DNA of 64,000 bases from Clostridium sp. (GTDB lineage: Bacteria; Bacillota; Clostridia; Lachnospirales; Lachnospiraceae), in contig JAGZZT010000001.1 of assembly GCA_018377235.1 (NCBI GenBank), positions 124,001 to 188,000 on the forward strand, given 5' to 3'. The position numbers and the translations under genes were made by a program. Every line of letters begins with the position of its first letter. The first letter of the stretch is position 1. Below the pieces are notes generated by a model that worked only from the letters and a program-made list of their open reading frames with translations, was not told the DNA's origin and did not search any database. This document shows, in pieces, positions 26,329-35,800 of the stretch.

Positions 26329-27096
26329 ATGATTTTAGCCATTGACGTAGGAAATACAAACATTGTGATCGGATGTATTGACAAGGAAAAATGCCATTTT
26401 ATCGAGAGGCTTTCCACAGTTCGGGTTAAGACAGAATTAGAGTATGCCATTGACATTAAGAGTGTGCTGGATATTTACCATGTCCGTCCCGACGAGATCG
26501 AGGGAGGCATTATTTCCTCTGTCGTTCCACAGATTACCACAAATATTAAGCTGGCGGCAGAGAAAATTCTGAAAAAGGAGATTCTTGTTATCGGATCCGG
26601 CATTAAGACAGGACTCGATATCCGAATTGATGATCCGGGACAGCTGGGCGCCGATCTGGTGGCAGCTTCTGTGGCTGGAATCGCAGAGTATCCTCTTCCG
26701 CTCATGATCTTTGACATGGGAACTGCCAACACAGTCTGCGTGATTGACCGGGAAAAACGGTATCTGGGAGGTATGATCTATCCAGGGCTGGGAGTATCGT
26801 TAGACTCCCTGACTGCCCACGCTTCCCAACTGAGCGGAATCAGCCTGGAGGCCCCTGAGAGGGTGATTGGACGCAATACTATCGATTGTATGAAGAGCGG
26901 AGTGATCTACAGCGCTGCTGCGGCTATGGACGGAATTATCGATCGGATTCAGGAGGAAATGGGAGAGAAGCTGACAGTCGTCGCTACCGGCGGCCTGGCT
27001 AAGTGTATTGTACCTCATTGCAGAAGAGAAGTGGTTTTAGATGACGATCTTCTGTTAAAGGGACTTCTGATTCTTTACGATAAAAACAAACGGTAA
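26329..27096 (+). CDS. coaX: Type III pantothenate kinase
   Basis: This 255-residue ASKHA-fold kinase catalyses the first step of coenzyme A synthesis. It shows the N-terminal phosphate loop AIDVGNTNIVIG, the DPGQLGADL segment, FDMGTANTVCVID, and GGMIYPGLGVSLDSL, all characteristic of CoaX rather than CoaA. The ATG at 26329 follows AAGGAGA at seven bases; the ATG six bases before it lies too close to that site. The translational GTPase fusion follows eight bases after the stop. Confidence 0.95.
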   Translation: MILAIDVGNTNIVIGCIDKEKCHFIERLSTVRVKTELEYAIDIKSVLDIYHVRPDEIEGGIISSVVPQITTNIKLAAEKILKKEILVIGSGIKTGLDIRIDDPGQLGADLVAASVAGIAEYPLPLMIFDMGTANTVCVIDREKRYLGGMIYPGLGVSLDSLTAHASQLSGISLEAPERVIGRNTIDCMKSGVIYSAAAAMDGIIDRIQEEMGEKLTVVATGGLAKCIVPHCRREVVLDDDLLLKGLLILYDKNKR

Positions 27097-27103
27097 GCAG
27101 CTT

Positions 27104-29833
27104 ATGGAAACGTTATCTGAAAATCAGTTAAAAAAACGCATTTGCACGGGTATTTTGGCCCATGTAGACGCTGGAAAAACCACGTTATCTGAAGCTCTTT
27201 TATATCTGTCCGGCTCTATCAGAAAGCTGGGGCGGGTGGACAATCAGGACGCCTTTTTGGACACCTATCAGCTGGAGCGGGCCAGAGGCATTACTGTTTT
27301 CTCCAAACAGGCAGAGCTTCAGTGGAACGAGGCTGCGGTGACACTTTTAGACACGCCGGGACATGTGGATTTTTCAGCGGAAATGGAGCGTACTCTTCAG
27401 GTACTGGATTATGCCATCCTGGTAATCAGCGGCGCCGATGGCATTCAGGGTCATACGGAAACCCTGTGGCGCCTTCTGTCCAGATATGAGATACCTGTTT
27501 TCCTGTTTATTAATAAAATGGATCAGCCTGGGACTGATCGGGCCGCTTTGATGAAAGAACTGAAAAAACGGCTGGATGAGGGCTGTATTGACTTTCAGGA
27601 GGCGGGGACGGAAAATTTTTATGAGCAGGCCGCCATGTGTGAAGAGAGGCTGCTGGACGCCTATCTGGAAACAGGGACTGTGGAGGAAAGTGAAATCAAA
27701 AGTCTGATTCGCCATAGAAAACTGTTTCCCTGCTTCTTCGGCTCTGCTTTAAAGCTTCAGGGCGTAGAAGAGCTGCTGGACAGCCTCTGCCGTCTGGCAC
27801 AGTCTCCCTGCTATCCTGATTCCTTTGGCGCCAGAATTTACAAAATTTCCAGGGACAGCCAGGGAAATCGTTTGACTCATCTGAAGGTAACAGGAGGAAG
27901 CCTGAAGATAAAAGCAGCCCCTGTTTCCGGCTGCCCTGATAAAATTAATCAAATCCGTATTTATTCCGGAAGCCGGTTTGAGACGGTGCAAGAGGCTTTA
28001 GCTGGAACGATCTGCGCGGTATCCGGCCTTTCTGCAAGCTTTGCCGGGCAGGGGCTGGGCTTTGAAGAGGAACATACAGCTCCGATTTTGGAGCCGGTAT
28101 TAAATTATCGTCTGATCCTCCCGGAGGACTGCGATGCGGCAGCTTTCCTTCCAAAGCTCAGGCAGCTGGAAGAGGAGGATCCTCTTCTGCGCGTGCTGTG
28201 GAACGAGTCTCTGCAGGAAATTTCCATGCAGATGATGGGGCAGGTACAGATTGAGGTATTAAAAAGCCAAATTGAAGAGCGCTTTGGTATTTCGGCAGAG
28301 TTTGGAGCAGGTTCTATTGTATACAAAGAGACAATTGCAGGTCCGGTAGAAGGGGCGGGACATTTTGAGCCTCTGCGCCACTACGCGGAGGTTCACCTGC
28401 TTCTGGAACCAGGGGAGCCTGGAAGCGGTCTTTCCTTTGAAACCAGGTGCAGTGAGGACGTGCTGGACAAAAACTGGCAGCGCCTGGTTCTCACCCATCT
28501 GGAGGAGCGGCAGCATCCCGGTGTTCTCACAGGCTCTCCGATTACCGATATGCATATTTCTCTGACGGCAGGAAGAGCCCACCCGAAGCACACGGAGGGG
28601 GGAGATTTCCGTCAGGCTGTTTACAGAGCGCTGCGCCAGGGGCTGATGGAAGCGGAATCGATTCTTCTGGAGCCTTGGTATTCCTACCGCCTGGAGGTGC
28701 CGGAGCAGTCCATCGGCCGGGCTATGAGCGACATGGATCAGCGAAGCGGAACCTGTGTGCTGGAGGAGTCAAAGGACGGCACAGCCCTGCTGACGGGACA
28801 GGCTCCCGCCGTCTGCCTGACAGAATATCAGGCTGAGGTTACGTCCTATTCTAAGGGGCGGGGACGGCTTTCCTGTTCCCTTCTTGGATATCGGCCCTGT
28901 CACAACACAGAGGAGGTCATAACCTGCATCGGCTATGATCCGGAACGAGATACAGACAATCCCACAGGATCTGTTTTCTGCGCTCATGGAGCGGGCTTTA
29001 TTGTTCCCTGGTATCAGGCGAAAGAGTACATGCATGTGGAGAGCGACTTACGTCTGAGCGAAAAGGACGAAAAACAGGGAGAACAGCTCAAGGGATTTAA
29101 AAATCCAGGTTCCAGTACAAAACAAAAAGCTTCAGAAGAGCCGTGGATGGGAACGGAGGAAATAGACGCTATTTTGGAGAGAACATTTTATTCCAACAGC
29201 CGAGGAAAGGACGTTCCCAGGAAAAAATACTCTTCCAGCGTAAAAAAACAGCGCAGTTTTACAGAGGAGCTTCCTTTGCAGCTGCCTCGCTCCGCCCCTA
29301 AGGCTGCCGGAAAAAAGCAGGAGTATCTGCTGGTAGACGGCTATAACGTGATTTTTGCCTGGGAACGGCTGAAAATTCTGGCAGAAGATAATCTGGATGG
29401 AGCCAGACTGGCCCTCCTGGACATGCTCTGCAATTATCAGGCTGTCCGCCAGTGTTCTCTTATGGTAGTATTTGATGCTTATCGGGTGGAGGGGCATACT
29501 ACAGAGGTCAGTTCCTACCACAATATTCAGGTAGTGTTTACCAGAGAGGCAGAGACTGCAGATCAGTATATCGAGAAATTCGCCCATGAAAATGCCGGAC
29601 GCTTTGATGTGTCGGTAGCCACTTCCGATGGAGTGGAGCAGGTCATTATCCTGGGGCAGGGCTGCCGTCTCATCTCTTCCAGAGAGCTGGAAAAGGAGCT
29701 GGAGCGGATGAATCAGACGCTTCGAGAAGAATTCCTGATGAAGACGGGAGCGAAGGGAAACCGCCTGTCCGATCTTTTGACAGAAGAAGAGCTTTTAAAA
29801 CTCAGGCAGGAAATAGGGCCAGAATCAGAATAA
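27104..29833 (+). CDS. EF-G-like translational GTPase fused to a C-terminal YacP/Rae1-like NYN nuclease domain
   Basis: This 909-residue protein is built of two parts. Residues 1 to about 660 resemble the Tet(M)/Tet(O) branch of EF-G-like GTPases, with P-loop AHVDAGKTT at 19-27, switch RARGITV, DTPGHVDF, NKMD and SAL. After a basic linker, residues about 740-880 form a NYN (PIN-like) domain related to YacP/Rae1: LLVDGYNVIF with Asp745, VVFDAY (Asp791), ADQYIEKF (Asp820) and ATSDGVEQV (Asp842) supply the acidic metal site. The loop that in Tet(M) reads YSPVSTPADF is replaced by an AHPKHTEGGDF segment, so tetracycline resistance is doubtful. A ribosome-bound factor coupling GTPase action to mRNA cleavage is inferred. 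Confidence 0.88.
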   Translation: METLSENQLKKRICTGILAHVDAGKTTLSEALLYLSGSIRKLGRVDNQDAFLDTYQLERARGITVFSKQAELQWNEAAVTLLDTPGHVDFSAEMERTLQVLDYAILVISGADGIQGHTETLWRLLSRYEIPVFLFINKMDQPGTDRAALMKELKKRLDEGCIDFQEAGTENFYEQAAMCEERLLDAYLETGTVEESEIKSLIRHRKLFPCFFGSALKLQGVEELLDSLCRLAQSPCYPDSFGARIYKISRDSQGNRLTHLKVTGGSLKIKAAPVSGCPDKINQIRIYSGSRFETVQEALAGTICAVSGLSASFAGQGLGFEEEHTAPILEPVLNYRLILPEDCDAAAFLPKLRQLEEEDPLLRVLWNESLQEISMQMMGQVQIEVLKSQIEERFGISAEFGAGSIVYKETIAGPVEGAGHFEPLRHYAEVHLLLEPGEPGSGLSFETRCSEDVLDKNWQRLVLTHLEERQHPGVLTGSPITDMHISLTAGRAHPKHTEGGDFRQAVYRALRQGLMEAESILLEPWYSYRLEVPEQSIGRAMSDMDQRSGTCVLEESKDGTALLTGQAPAVCLTEYQAEVTSYSKGRGRLSCSLLGYRPCHNTEEVITCIGYDPERDTDNPTGSVFCAHGAGFIVPWYQAKEYMHVESDLRLSEKDEKQGEQLKGFKNPGSSTKQKASEEPWMGTEEIDAILERTFYSNSRGKDVPRKKYSSSVKKQRSFTEELPLQLPRSAPKAAGKKQEYLLVDGYNVIFAWERLKILAEDNLDGARLALLDMLCNYQAVRQCSLMVVFDAYRVEGHTTEVSSYHNIQVVFTREAETADQYIEKFAHENAGRFDVSVATSDGVEQVIILGQGCRLISSRELEKELERMNQTLREEFLMKTGAKGNRLSDLLTEEELLKLRQEIGPESE

Positions 29834-29849
29834 AAATGAGGAGTATGTT

Positions 29850-30680
29850 ATGGCAGATATTCATTGGATTACCGACTTTTCAGCTCCTGAGCTGGATATT
29901 TACGCCCGGCTTTCAGAAGGGCAGCTGCTTCATTACTATGAGCCGGATGCAGGAATCTTTATTGCGGAAAGCCCTAAAGTCATCGAGCGGGCCTTAGATG
30001 CAGGGTACGAACCGCTTTCCTTTCTCACAGAGCCTAAGTGCATGGAGGGAGAGGCCAGAGAACTTCTGGCCCGGTGCATCGGGATTCCCGTCTACACGGC
30101 AGAATTTGATGTGCTCACAAAACTGACAGGATATCAGCTGACCAGAGGTCTTCTCTGTGCTATGCGCCGGAAGCCGCTTCTCGATATCAGAAGTCTCTGC
30201 GCTGGCCTGACACGGATTGTAATTCTTGAAAATGTGATGAACCCTACCAATGTAGGAGCAGTGTTCCGCTCCGCGGCAGCTATGAATATGGACGCAGTGC
30301 TTTTAACGCCTGGCTGCAGCAATCCTCTCTATCGGAGAGCCAGCCGGGTCAGCATGGGAACTGTGTTCCAGATCCCCTGGACCTTTTTTGATGAAAAGAC
30401 CGAAGTCTGGCCAGGGGACGGAATGAAAATTTTGAAAGAGCTGGGTTTTAAGACAGCGGCCATGGCTCTTAGGGAAGATTCTACCACCCTCGACGATCCG
30501 TCTCTGAAGGAAGAGGAAAAACTTGCAGTGGTAATTGGAACAGAGGGGGACGGACTGGCCTCGGAGACAATCGCAGACTGTGACTATACAGTACGGATTA
30601 AGATGGCAAGAAATGTGGATTCTCTTAACGCTGCTTCCGCAGCCTGCCTGGCTTTCTGGGAACTGGGAAAGCGGCTGTAG
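29850..30680 (+). CDS. TrmH/SpoU-family RNA 2'-O-methyltransferase
   Basis: This 276-residue protein has the SPOUT knot: motif 1 in ENVMNPTNVGAVFRSAA, motif 2 in VVIGTEGDGLASE, and motif 3 in VDSLNAASAACLAFWEL. It likely methylates a ribose in rRNA or tRNA with SAM; the target nucleotide cannot be read from sequence. It follows the GTPase-NYN gene by 16 bases with GAGGAG. In Bacillus subtilis a TrmH-family methylase also neighbours yacP (rae1), so this linkage with a NYN nuclease is conserved in spirit. Confidence 0.88.
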   Translation: MADIHWITDFSAPELDIYARLSEGQLLHYYEPDAGIFIAESPKVIERALDAGYEPLSFLTEPKCMEGEARELLARCIGIPVYTAEFDVLTKLTGYQLTRGLLCAMRRKPLLDIRSLCAGLTRIVILENVMNPTNVGAVFRSAAAMNMDAVLLTPGCSNPLYRRASRVSMGTVFQIPWTFFDEKTEVWPGDGMKILKELGFKTAAMALREDSTTLDDPSLKEEEKLAVVIGTEGDGLASETIADCDYTVRIKMARNVDSLNAASAACLAFWELGKRL

Positions 30681-30726
30681 AATAAAAAATTTGCTCTGCT
30701 ATCCTGTTTCTCAAGCCAAAAATAGA

Positions 30727-30755
30727 TTGATTTCTCATAAAATCTCTAGTATAGT
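30727..30755 (+). promoter_or_regulatory. Sigma-A promoter of the plsX operon
   Basis: TTGATT, a 17-bp spacer, TATAGT, 35 bases before plsX. Confidence 0.7.
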
Positions 30756-30790
30756 AGTTACAGGTTTAAAAGGGAAAGAAGGAAGAAGAG

Positions 30791-31822
30791 ATGATACGAA
30801 TAGCAGTAGACGCCATGGGCGGAGACAATGCCCCAGAAGAGCTGGTAGCGGGAGCAGTGGAAGCGGTAAAAGAGAGAAGCGAGATTAAGGTTCTCCTGAT
30901 TGGCCAGGAGGACGCCGTAAACAGGGAGCTTTCCAAATATACATATAATAAGGAACAGATCGAAGTTATCCATGCCAGCGAGGTGATTGCCACAGAGGAG
31001 CCGCCTGTCAGTGCAGTGCGCAAAAAAAAGGATTCCTCCCTTGTGGTGGGCATGAACATGGTCAGGAAGGGTGAGGCAGACGCCATCGTGTCAGCTGGAA
31101 GCACAGGGGCTATCCTGGTAGGCGGTCAGGTTCTGGTAGGCCGGATCAAGGGCGTGGAGCGTCCCCCATTAGCTGTTCTGATTCCCACAGATAAGGGCGT
31201 ATCCCTCCTTTTAGACGGCGGAGCCAATGTGGACGCCCGTCCATCCCACCTGGTGCAGTTTGCCAAAATGGGTTCTATCTATATGGAACATGCCATGGGA
31301 GTTAAGAATCCGAGAGTGGCAATTGTCAATATCGGTGCGGAGGAGGAGAAGGGAAATGCCCTGGTAAAGGAAACCTTCCCTCTGCTGAAAGCGTGCGGCG
31401 ATATTAACTTTACCGGAAGCATCGAGGCCCGTGAGATTCCACATGGAGGGGCAGACGTTATCGTGGCGGAAGCTTTTGTGGGAAATGTCATCTTAAAGCT
31501 GTATGAAGGTGTAGGCGCTGCTTTGATTTCCAAGGTGAAGGAGGGCATGATGACAAGCCTCCGGTCTAAAATTGGAGCGCTGCTTGTAAAACCAGCTTTA
31601 AAGACAACCTTGAAGAGCTTTGATGCCAGCCGTTACGGGGGAGCGCCTCTTCTGGGCTTAAAGGGGCTGGTAGTAAAGACACATGGAAGCTCTAAACGGA
31701 CTGAAGTAAAGAATTCGATTATCCAGTGCCTTACCTTTACCGAGCAGGGCATCAACGCAAAGATTCAGGAAAGTCTGAAGGAGAAAGAAAACGGAGAGGC
31801 AGGAAACAGCGATGGAATTTGA
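30791..31822 (+). CDS. plsX: Phosphate acyltransferase PlsX
   Basis: This 343-residue enzyme converts acyl-ACP to acyl-phosphate, the donor for phospholipid synthesis by PlsY. Signatures are the start MIRIAVDAMGGDNAPEE, SAGSTGAILVGG, LLDGGANVDARP and the C-terminal APLLGLKGLVVKTHGSS. The family length is typical. It overlaps acpP by 11 bases, and the ACP product is its direct partner. The downstream genes rnc and smc follow the classical Firmicutes order. Confidence 0.97.
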   Translation: MIRIAVDAMGGDNAPEELVAGAVEAVKERSEIKVLLIGQEDAVNRELSKYTYNKEQIEVIHASEVIATEEPPVSAVRKKKDSSLVVGMNMVRKGEADAIVSAGSTGAILVGGQVLVGRIKGVERPPLAVLIPTDKGVSLLLDGGANVDARPSHLVQFAKMGSIYMEHAMGVKNPRVAIVNIGAEEEKGNALVKETFPLLKACGDINFTGSIEAREIPHGGADVIVAEAFVGNVILKLYEGVGAALISKVKEGMMTSLRSKIGALLVKPALKTTLKSFDASRYGGAPLLGLKGLVVKTHGSSKRTEVKNSIIQCLTFTEQGINAKIQESLKEKENGEAGNSDGI

Positions 31823-32042
31823 AAGACTGCAGAAGATTATTGCAGAGGTATTAAATGTGGAACCGGCGGAGATTACTATGGAAACCACGTTTGTAGATGA
31901 TCTGGGTGCAGACTCTCTGGATATCTTTCAGATCGTAATGGGAATTGAGGAAGGGTTTGATATTGAAATCCCCACAGAGGCAGCTGAGCGGATTGCGACA
32001 GTGGGGGACGCGGCAGAGCAAATCAAGAATGCGTTAAATTAA
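31812..32042 (+). CDS. acpP: Acyl carrier protein (housekeeping)
   Basis: This 76-residue, strongly acidic protein has the 4'-phosphopantetheine site at Ser35 in LGADSLDIFQIVMGIEE. It carries acyl chains in fatty acid synthesis and feeds PlsX, whose gene it overlaps. Placement between plsX and rnc is typical of Firmicutes, which separates it clearly from the orphan ACP-like gene at 875-1147. Confidence 0.97.
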   Translation: MEFERLQKIIAEVLNVEPAEITMETTFVDDLGADSLDIFQIVMGIEEGFDIEIPTEAAERIATVGDAAEQIKNALN

Positions 32043-32065
32043 TACCATGATACCATTTCAGCAAA

Positions 32066-32093
32066 GAGGCAGCTCTGGGAACAGGGCTGCTTC
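32066..32093 (+). other. Twelve-bp RNA hairpin with GNRA-type loop between acpP and rnc
   Basis: GAGGCAGCTCTG pairs with CAGGGCTGCTTC through two G-T wobbles, closing a GGAA tetraloop. No T-run follows, so it is not an ordinary terminator. It stands 31 bases before the RNase III gene; a processing or autoregulation site is possible (inference). Confidence 0.6.
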
Positions 32094-32123
32094 CATCATA
32101 TTATCACAGTCAGGAGGATCTAT

Positions 32124-32828
32124 ATGACACATGCACATTTAAAAGAGCTTCAGAAGAAAATCGGCTATGCCTTTAAGGACAGCTCTCTTCTTACCCTGGC
32201 CATGAGCCATAGCTCTTATGCCAATGAAAAGCACCTGAGCAAACTGGGCTGCAACGAGCGGCTGGAATTTTTAGGGGACGCGGTACTGGAGATTGTTTCC
32301 AGCGATTTTCTTTTTCACCGGTTTCCCGATATGCCGGAGGGAGATTTGACAAAGACCAGGGCCAGCATGGTATGCGAACCGACTCTGGCTTACTGTGCAG
32401 AGCAGATTGACCTGGGAAGTTATCTTCTGTTAGGAAAGGGAGAGGACGCTACCGGAGGGCGCACGAGAAATTCAGTTGTCTCAGATGCCATGGAGGCTTT
32501 GATCGGAGCTATCTACCTGGACGGTGGTTTTACTAGTGCAAAAGAGTTTATCCTTAATTACGTTTTAAATGACATGGAACACAAAAAACTCTTTTATGAT
32601 AGCAAGACTATCTTGCAGGAAATGGTGCAGGCCAGAGGAACAGAACTGTTATCTTATGAGCTTCTGGAGGAAAAAGGACCGGATCACAATAAAACTTTTG
32701 AAGTAGCGGCCCTGATTGGAAGCCATGAGATCAGCCGCGGATCCGGGCGGACAAAAAAGGCAGCGGAGCAGAGAGCCGCCTATCTGGCGATTCTGAAACT
32801 GAAAGAAGAAGAAAAAAAGGGCGTTTAG
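32124..32828 (+). CDS. rnc: Ribonuclease III
   Basis: This 234-residue double-strand-specific endoribonuclease matures rRNA and degrades antisense duplexes. The catalytic signature NERLEFLGDAVLEI is near residues 41-54, the second acidic pair is in SDAMEALIGAIYLDGG, and a C-terminal dsRNA-binding domain runs from about residue 160 (ILQEMVQARG to KKAAEQRAAYLAIL). AGGAGG precedes the ATG. smc starts seven bases after the stop. In this window it is a likely processor of the type I toxin/antisense RNA pair near 47 kb (inference). Confidence 0.97.
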   Translation: MTHAHLKELQKKIGYAFKDSSLLTLAMSHSSYANEKHLSKLGCNERLEFLGDAVLEIVSSDFLFHRFPDMPEGDLTKTRASMVCEPTLAYCAEQIDLGSYLLLGKGEDATGGRTRNSVVSDAMEALIGAIYLDGGFTSAKEFILNYVLNDMEHKKLFYDSKTILQEMVQARGTELLSYELLEEKGPDHNKTFEVAALIGSHEISRGSGRTKKAAEQRAAYLAILKLKEEEKKGV

Positions 32829-32835
32829 GTGGTCT

Positions 32836-35800
32836 ATGTATTTAAAAAGCATTGAAATTCAGGGATTTAAGTCCTTCGCCAACAAGATTCTCTTTGAGTT
32901 CCACAACGGCATCACTGGCATTGTCGGCCCTAACGGAAGCGGAAAGAGCAACGTAGCCGATGCGGTCCGCTGGGTATTAGGAGAGCAGAGGGTCCGCCAG
33001 CTGAGAGGCGGGACTATGCAGGACGTCATTTTCTCAGGCACGGAGATACGAAAGCCTCAGGGGTTTGCCTATGTGGCGATTACGCTGGACAATTCCGATC
33101 ATAAGCTTCCCATCGCCTATGACCAGGTGACGGTTTCCAGGCGGCTTTATCGCTCTGGTGAGAGTGAGTATAAGATCAATGGAAGCGCCTGCCGGTTAAA
33201 GGACATTAACGAGCTGTTTTATGACACGGGAATCGGAAAGGAAGGCTACTCTATTATTGGCCAGGGCCAGATCGACAAAATTTTAAGCGGACGCCCGGAA
33301 GAACGCAGAGAGCTGTTTGATGAGGCGGCCGGAATTGTTAAATTTAAAAAGCGCAAGCTGATCGCTCAGAGGAAGCTGGATGATGAGGAGCAGAACCTGG
33401 TGCGCGTAAAAGACATTTTGTCAGAGCTGGAAAAGCAGGTAGGCCCTTTAAAGATTCAGTCAGAGTCAGCTAAGGAGTACCTGAGGCTGAAGGAAGAGCT
33501 GAAGGGCAGGGATGCCAATCTGTTTCTGCTAGAGCACAAAGCTCTGCAGATACAGATTTCAGAGCTGGATCAGAAAACTTCCATTGCAAAGGGAGCTTGT
33601 GAAGATGTATCGAACCAGTCAGAGCAGTTAAAAAAAGAGTTTGACCAGCTGGAAGAAGAAAGCTCCCTATCAGAAGAGAAAATTGCTTCTGATAGGGAGG
33701 CGCACTCTAAATCCATCCTTTTAAGAGAAAGCATGGACGGGCAGATTGCGGTTCTTAAAGAGCAGATCCGCTCCGAGCAGCTGAATGAAGAACACATGAG
33801 GGAACGCATTTCCTCCATTGATCAGGAACTGCGGGGAAAAGATGAACAGAAAAATGAGTATGCACAGCAGAGGGAGGAGACCAAAAGGCAGGTAGCTCAG
33901 GCAGAACAGGAGCTTTCTTTGGCGGAACAGAGGCTTTCTGAGATAGAACAGCAGATTTCAAAGCTCTCTGAAGAGTCGGAGTCAACTAAGACAGCTATCA
34001 TTTCCGCTCTCAATGAAAAAGCCAGTCTGGCTGCCAAAAGTCAGAGGTACGAGACTATGCTGGAGCAGGTGGACGTGCGCCGCTCAGAGGTTACACAAAA
34101 GCTTCTGCGCTTTAAAAGCGATGAATCTGTGCAGGAAGAAGAACTTAAAAAGGAAGAGACTCATTTAAACCAGGCACAGGAGGAACTTCAGGAGCTTCAG
34201 GAGCTGGAGGAGAAAACAGCGTTTCAACTGAATGCTGCCGAGGAGGAGGGCTCCGTTTTGGCTTCTCAGCTGAACAGAAGCCAGCAGGATTACCATATCA
34301 GCCATTCTAAGCTGGAGTCGCTCCGGAATCTGGCCGAGCGGTATGAGGGATATGGAAACAGCATCCGCCGGGTTATGGAGCAGAAAAGCCGGATTTCGGG
34401 AATCCACGGCGTGGTGGCGGATCTGATCTCCACATCGAAAAAATATGAGACAGCTATTGAAACGGCTCTGGGGGGCAGCATTCAGAATATTGTCACAGAC
34501 AGGGAGGAGACGGCCAAGGAACTCATTGAATATCTGAAAAAAAACAGGTACGGACGGGCTACCTTTCTTCCCCTTACCGGCATCAGCAGCAGAGGCGGCT
34601 TTACTCAGGAAAGCGCTCTGAAAGAGCCTGGAATTCTGGGGCTGGCCAGCGACCTGGTAGAAGTAAAGGATGAGTACAGAACCCTGATCCAATATCTTCT
34701 GGGACGGGTCGTAGTGGCAGATACCATTGACCATGCCATCGCCCTGGCCAGAAAATTTCATCACACCCTCCGAATCGTCACCCTGGAAGGAGAGCTTTTA
34801 AGTGCAGGAGGCTCCATGACAGGCGGTTCCTTTAAGAACAGCAGCAACCTTCTGGGACGGCAGAGAGAGCTTTCGGAACTTCAGACCTCCTGTCAGAAGG
34901 CTTTAAAGGATGTGGAGAAGACTCAGAAAGCAATCGCAGCCAATGAGAACCTGAAAAATCAGTGTGCCAGCGAGGCGGCAAGACTCCGGGAGGCAAGGCA
35001 GGAAATTATCCTGAGAAAAAACACAGCTCAGCTGAACATTGAGAGGCTTTTGGGAAAGAAGCAGGAAATTGCGGAATCTTCCGCTGATCTGGTGATGGAA
35101 AACAGGGAGCTGGAATTTCAGCTTCGGGAAATCCGTGAAAACAGAGCGCGTCTGTCCAGAGAAGAGGAGCAGCTGGAACAGCTTCAAAAAGAGCAGGAGG
35201 AACGCTCTGAGCAGATTTCAAGACAGCTTTCTGACTTTCAGTTAAAGCGTGAGGAAGCATCAAAGCTTCTTTCCGATACCCAGCTGTCATCAGCGGGAAT
35301 CCGGCAGCAGGATAACTTTATTGTGGAAAATTTAAGCCGCATTTTAAAAGAGCAGAAAAACCTTAAGGAGGAGCGTCAGCGGATTTTGGAGAGCAGCGGC
35401 GTAAGCGAAGCGGTTATCTCTAAAAAGCAGGAGGAAATTGAACAGATCAGGAGCCAAATGCAGGAAGAGACATTAAAGGCTCAGAAGCTGGAAGAAGCGC
35501 TGGCCAGAAAGTCTGAGGAAAAAGAACGGCTGGCGGCAAAACAGAAATCCTTTTTCCAGAAAAGGGAAGAACTTTCTAAGGAGATCAGCCGTCTGGACAA
35601 AGAACTGTATCGTCTGGAGAGCCAGAAGGAACGGCTGACAGAGCGGATGAGCGATCAGGTTTCCTATATGTGGGAGGAATATGAACTGACCTATTCCGGC
35701 GCACAGGCTCTTAGGGAGGAGGAACCGGGAACTATTCCGGAAATCCGCCGGGCCATCGAGGAACTCAAAGGAAAAATTAAAAGCCTTGGAAATATCAATG

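Noticed and set aside
27104..29833. Tetracycline resistance gene (Tet(M)/Tet(O)-like)
   Set aside because: The GTPase part is related, but the loop that displaces tetracycline in Tet(M) is replaced and a NYN nuclease is fused to the end. Neighbours are housekeeping genes with no mobile element.
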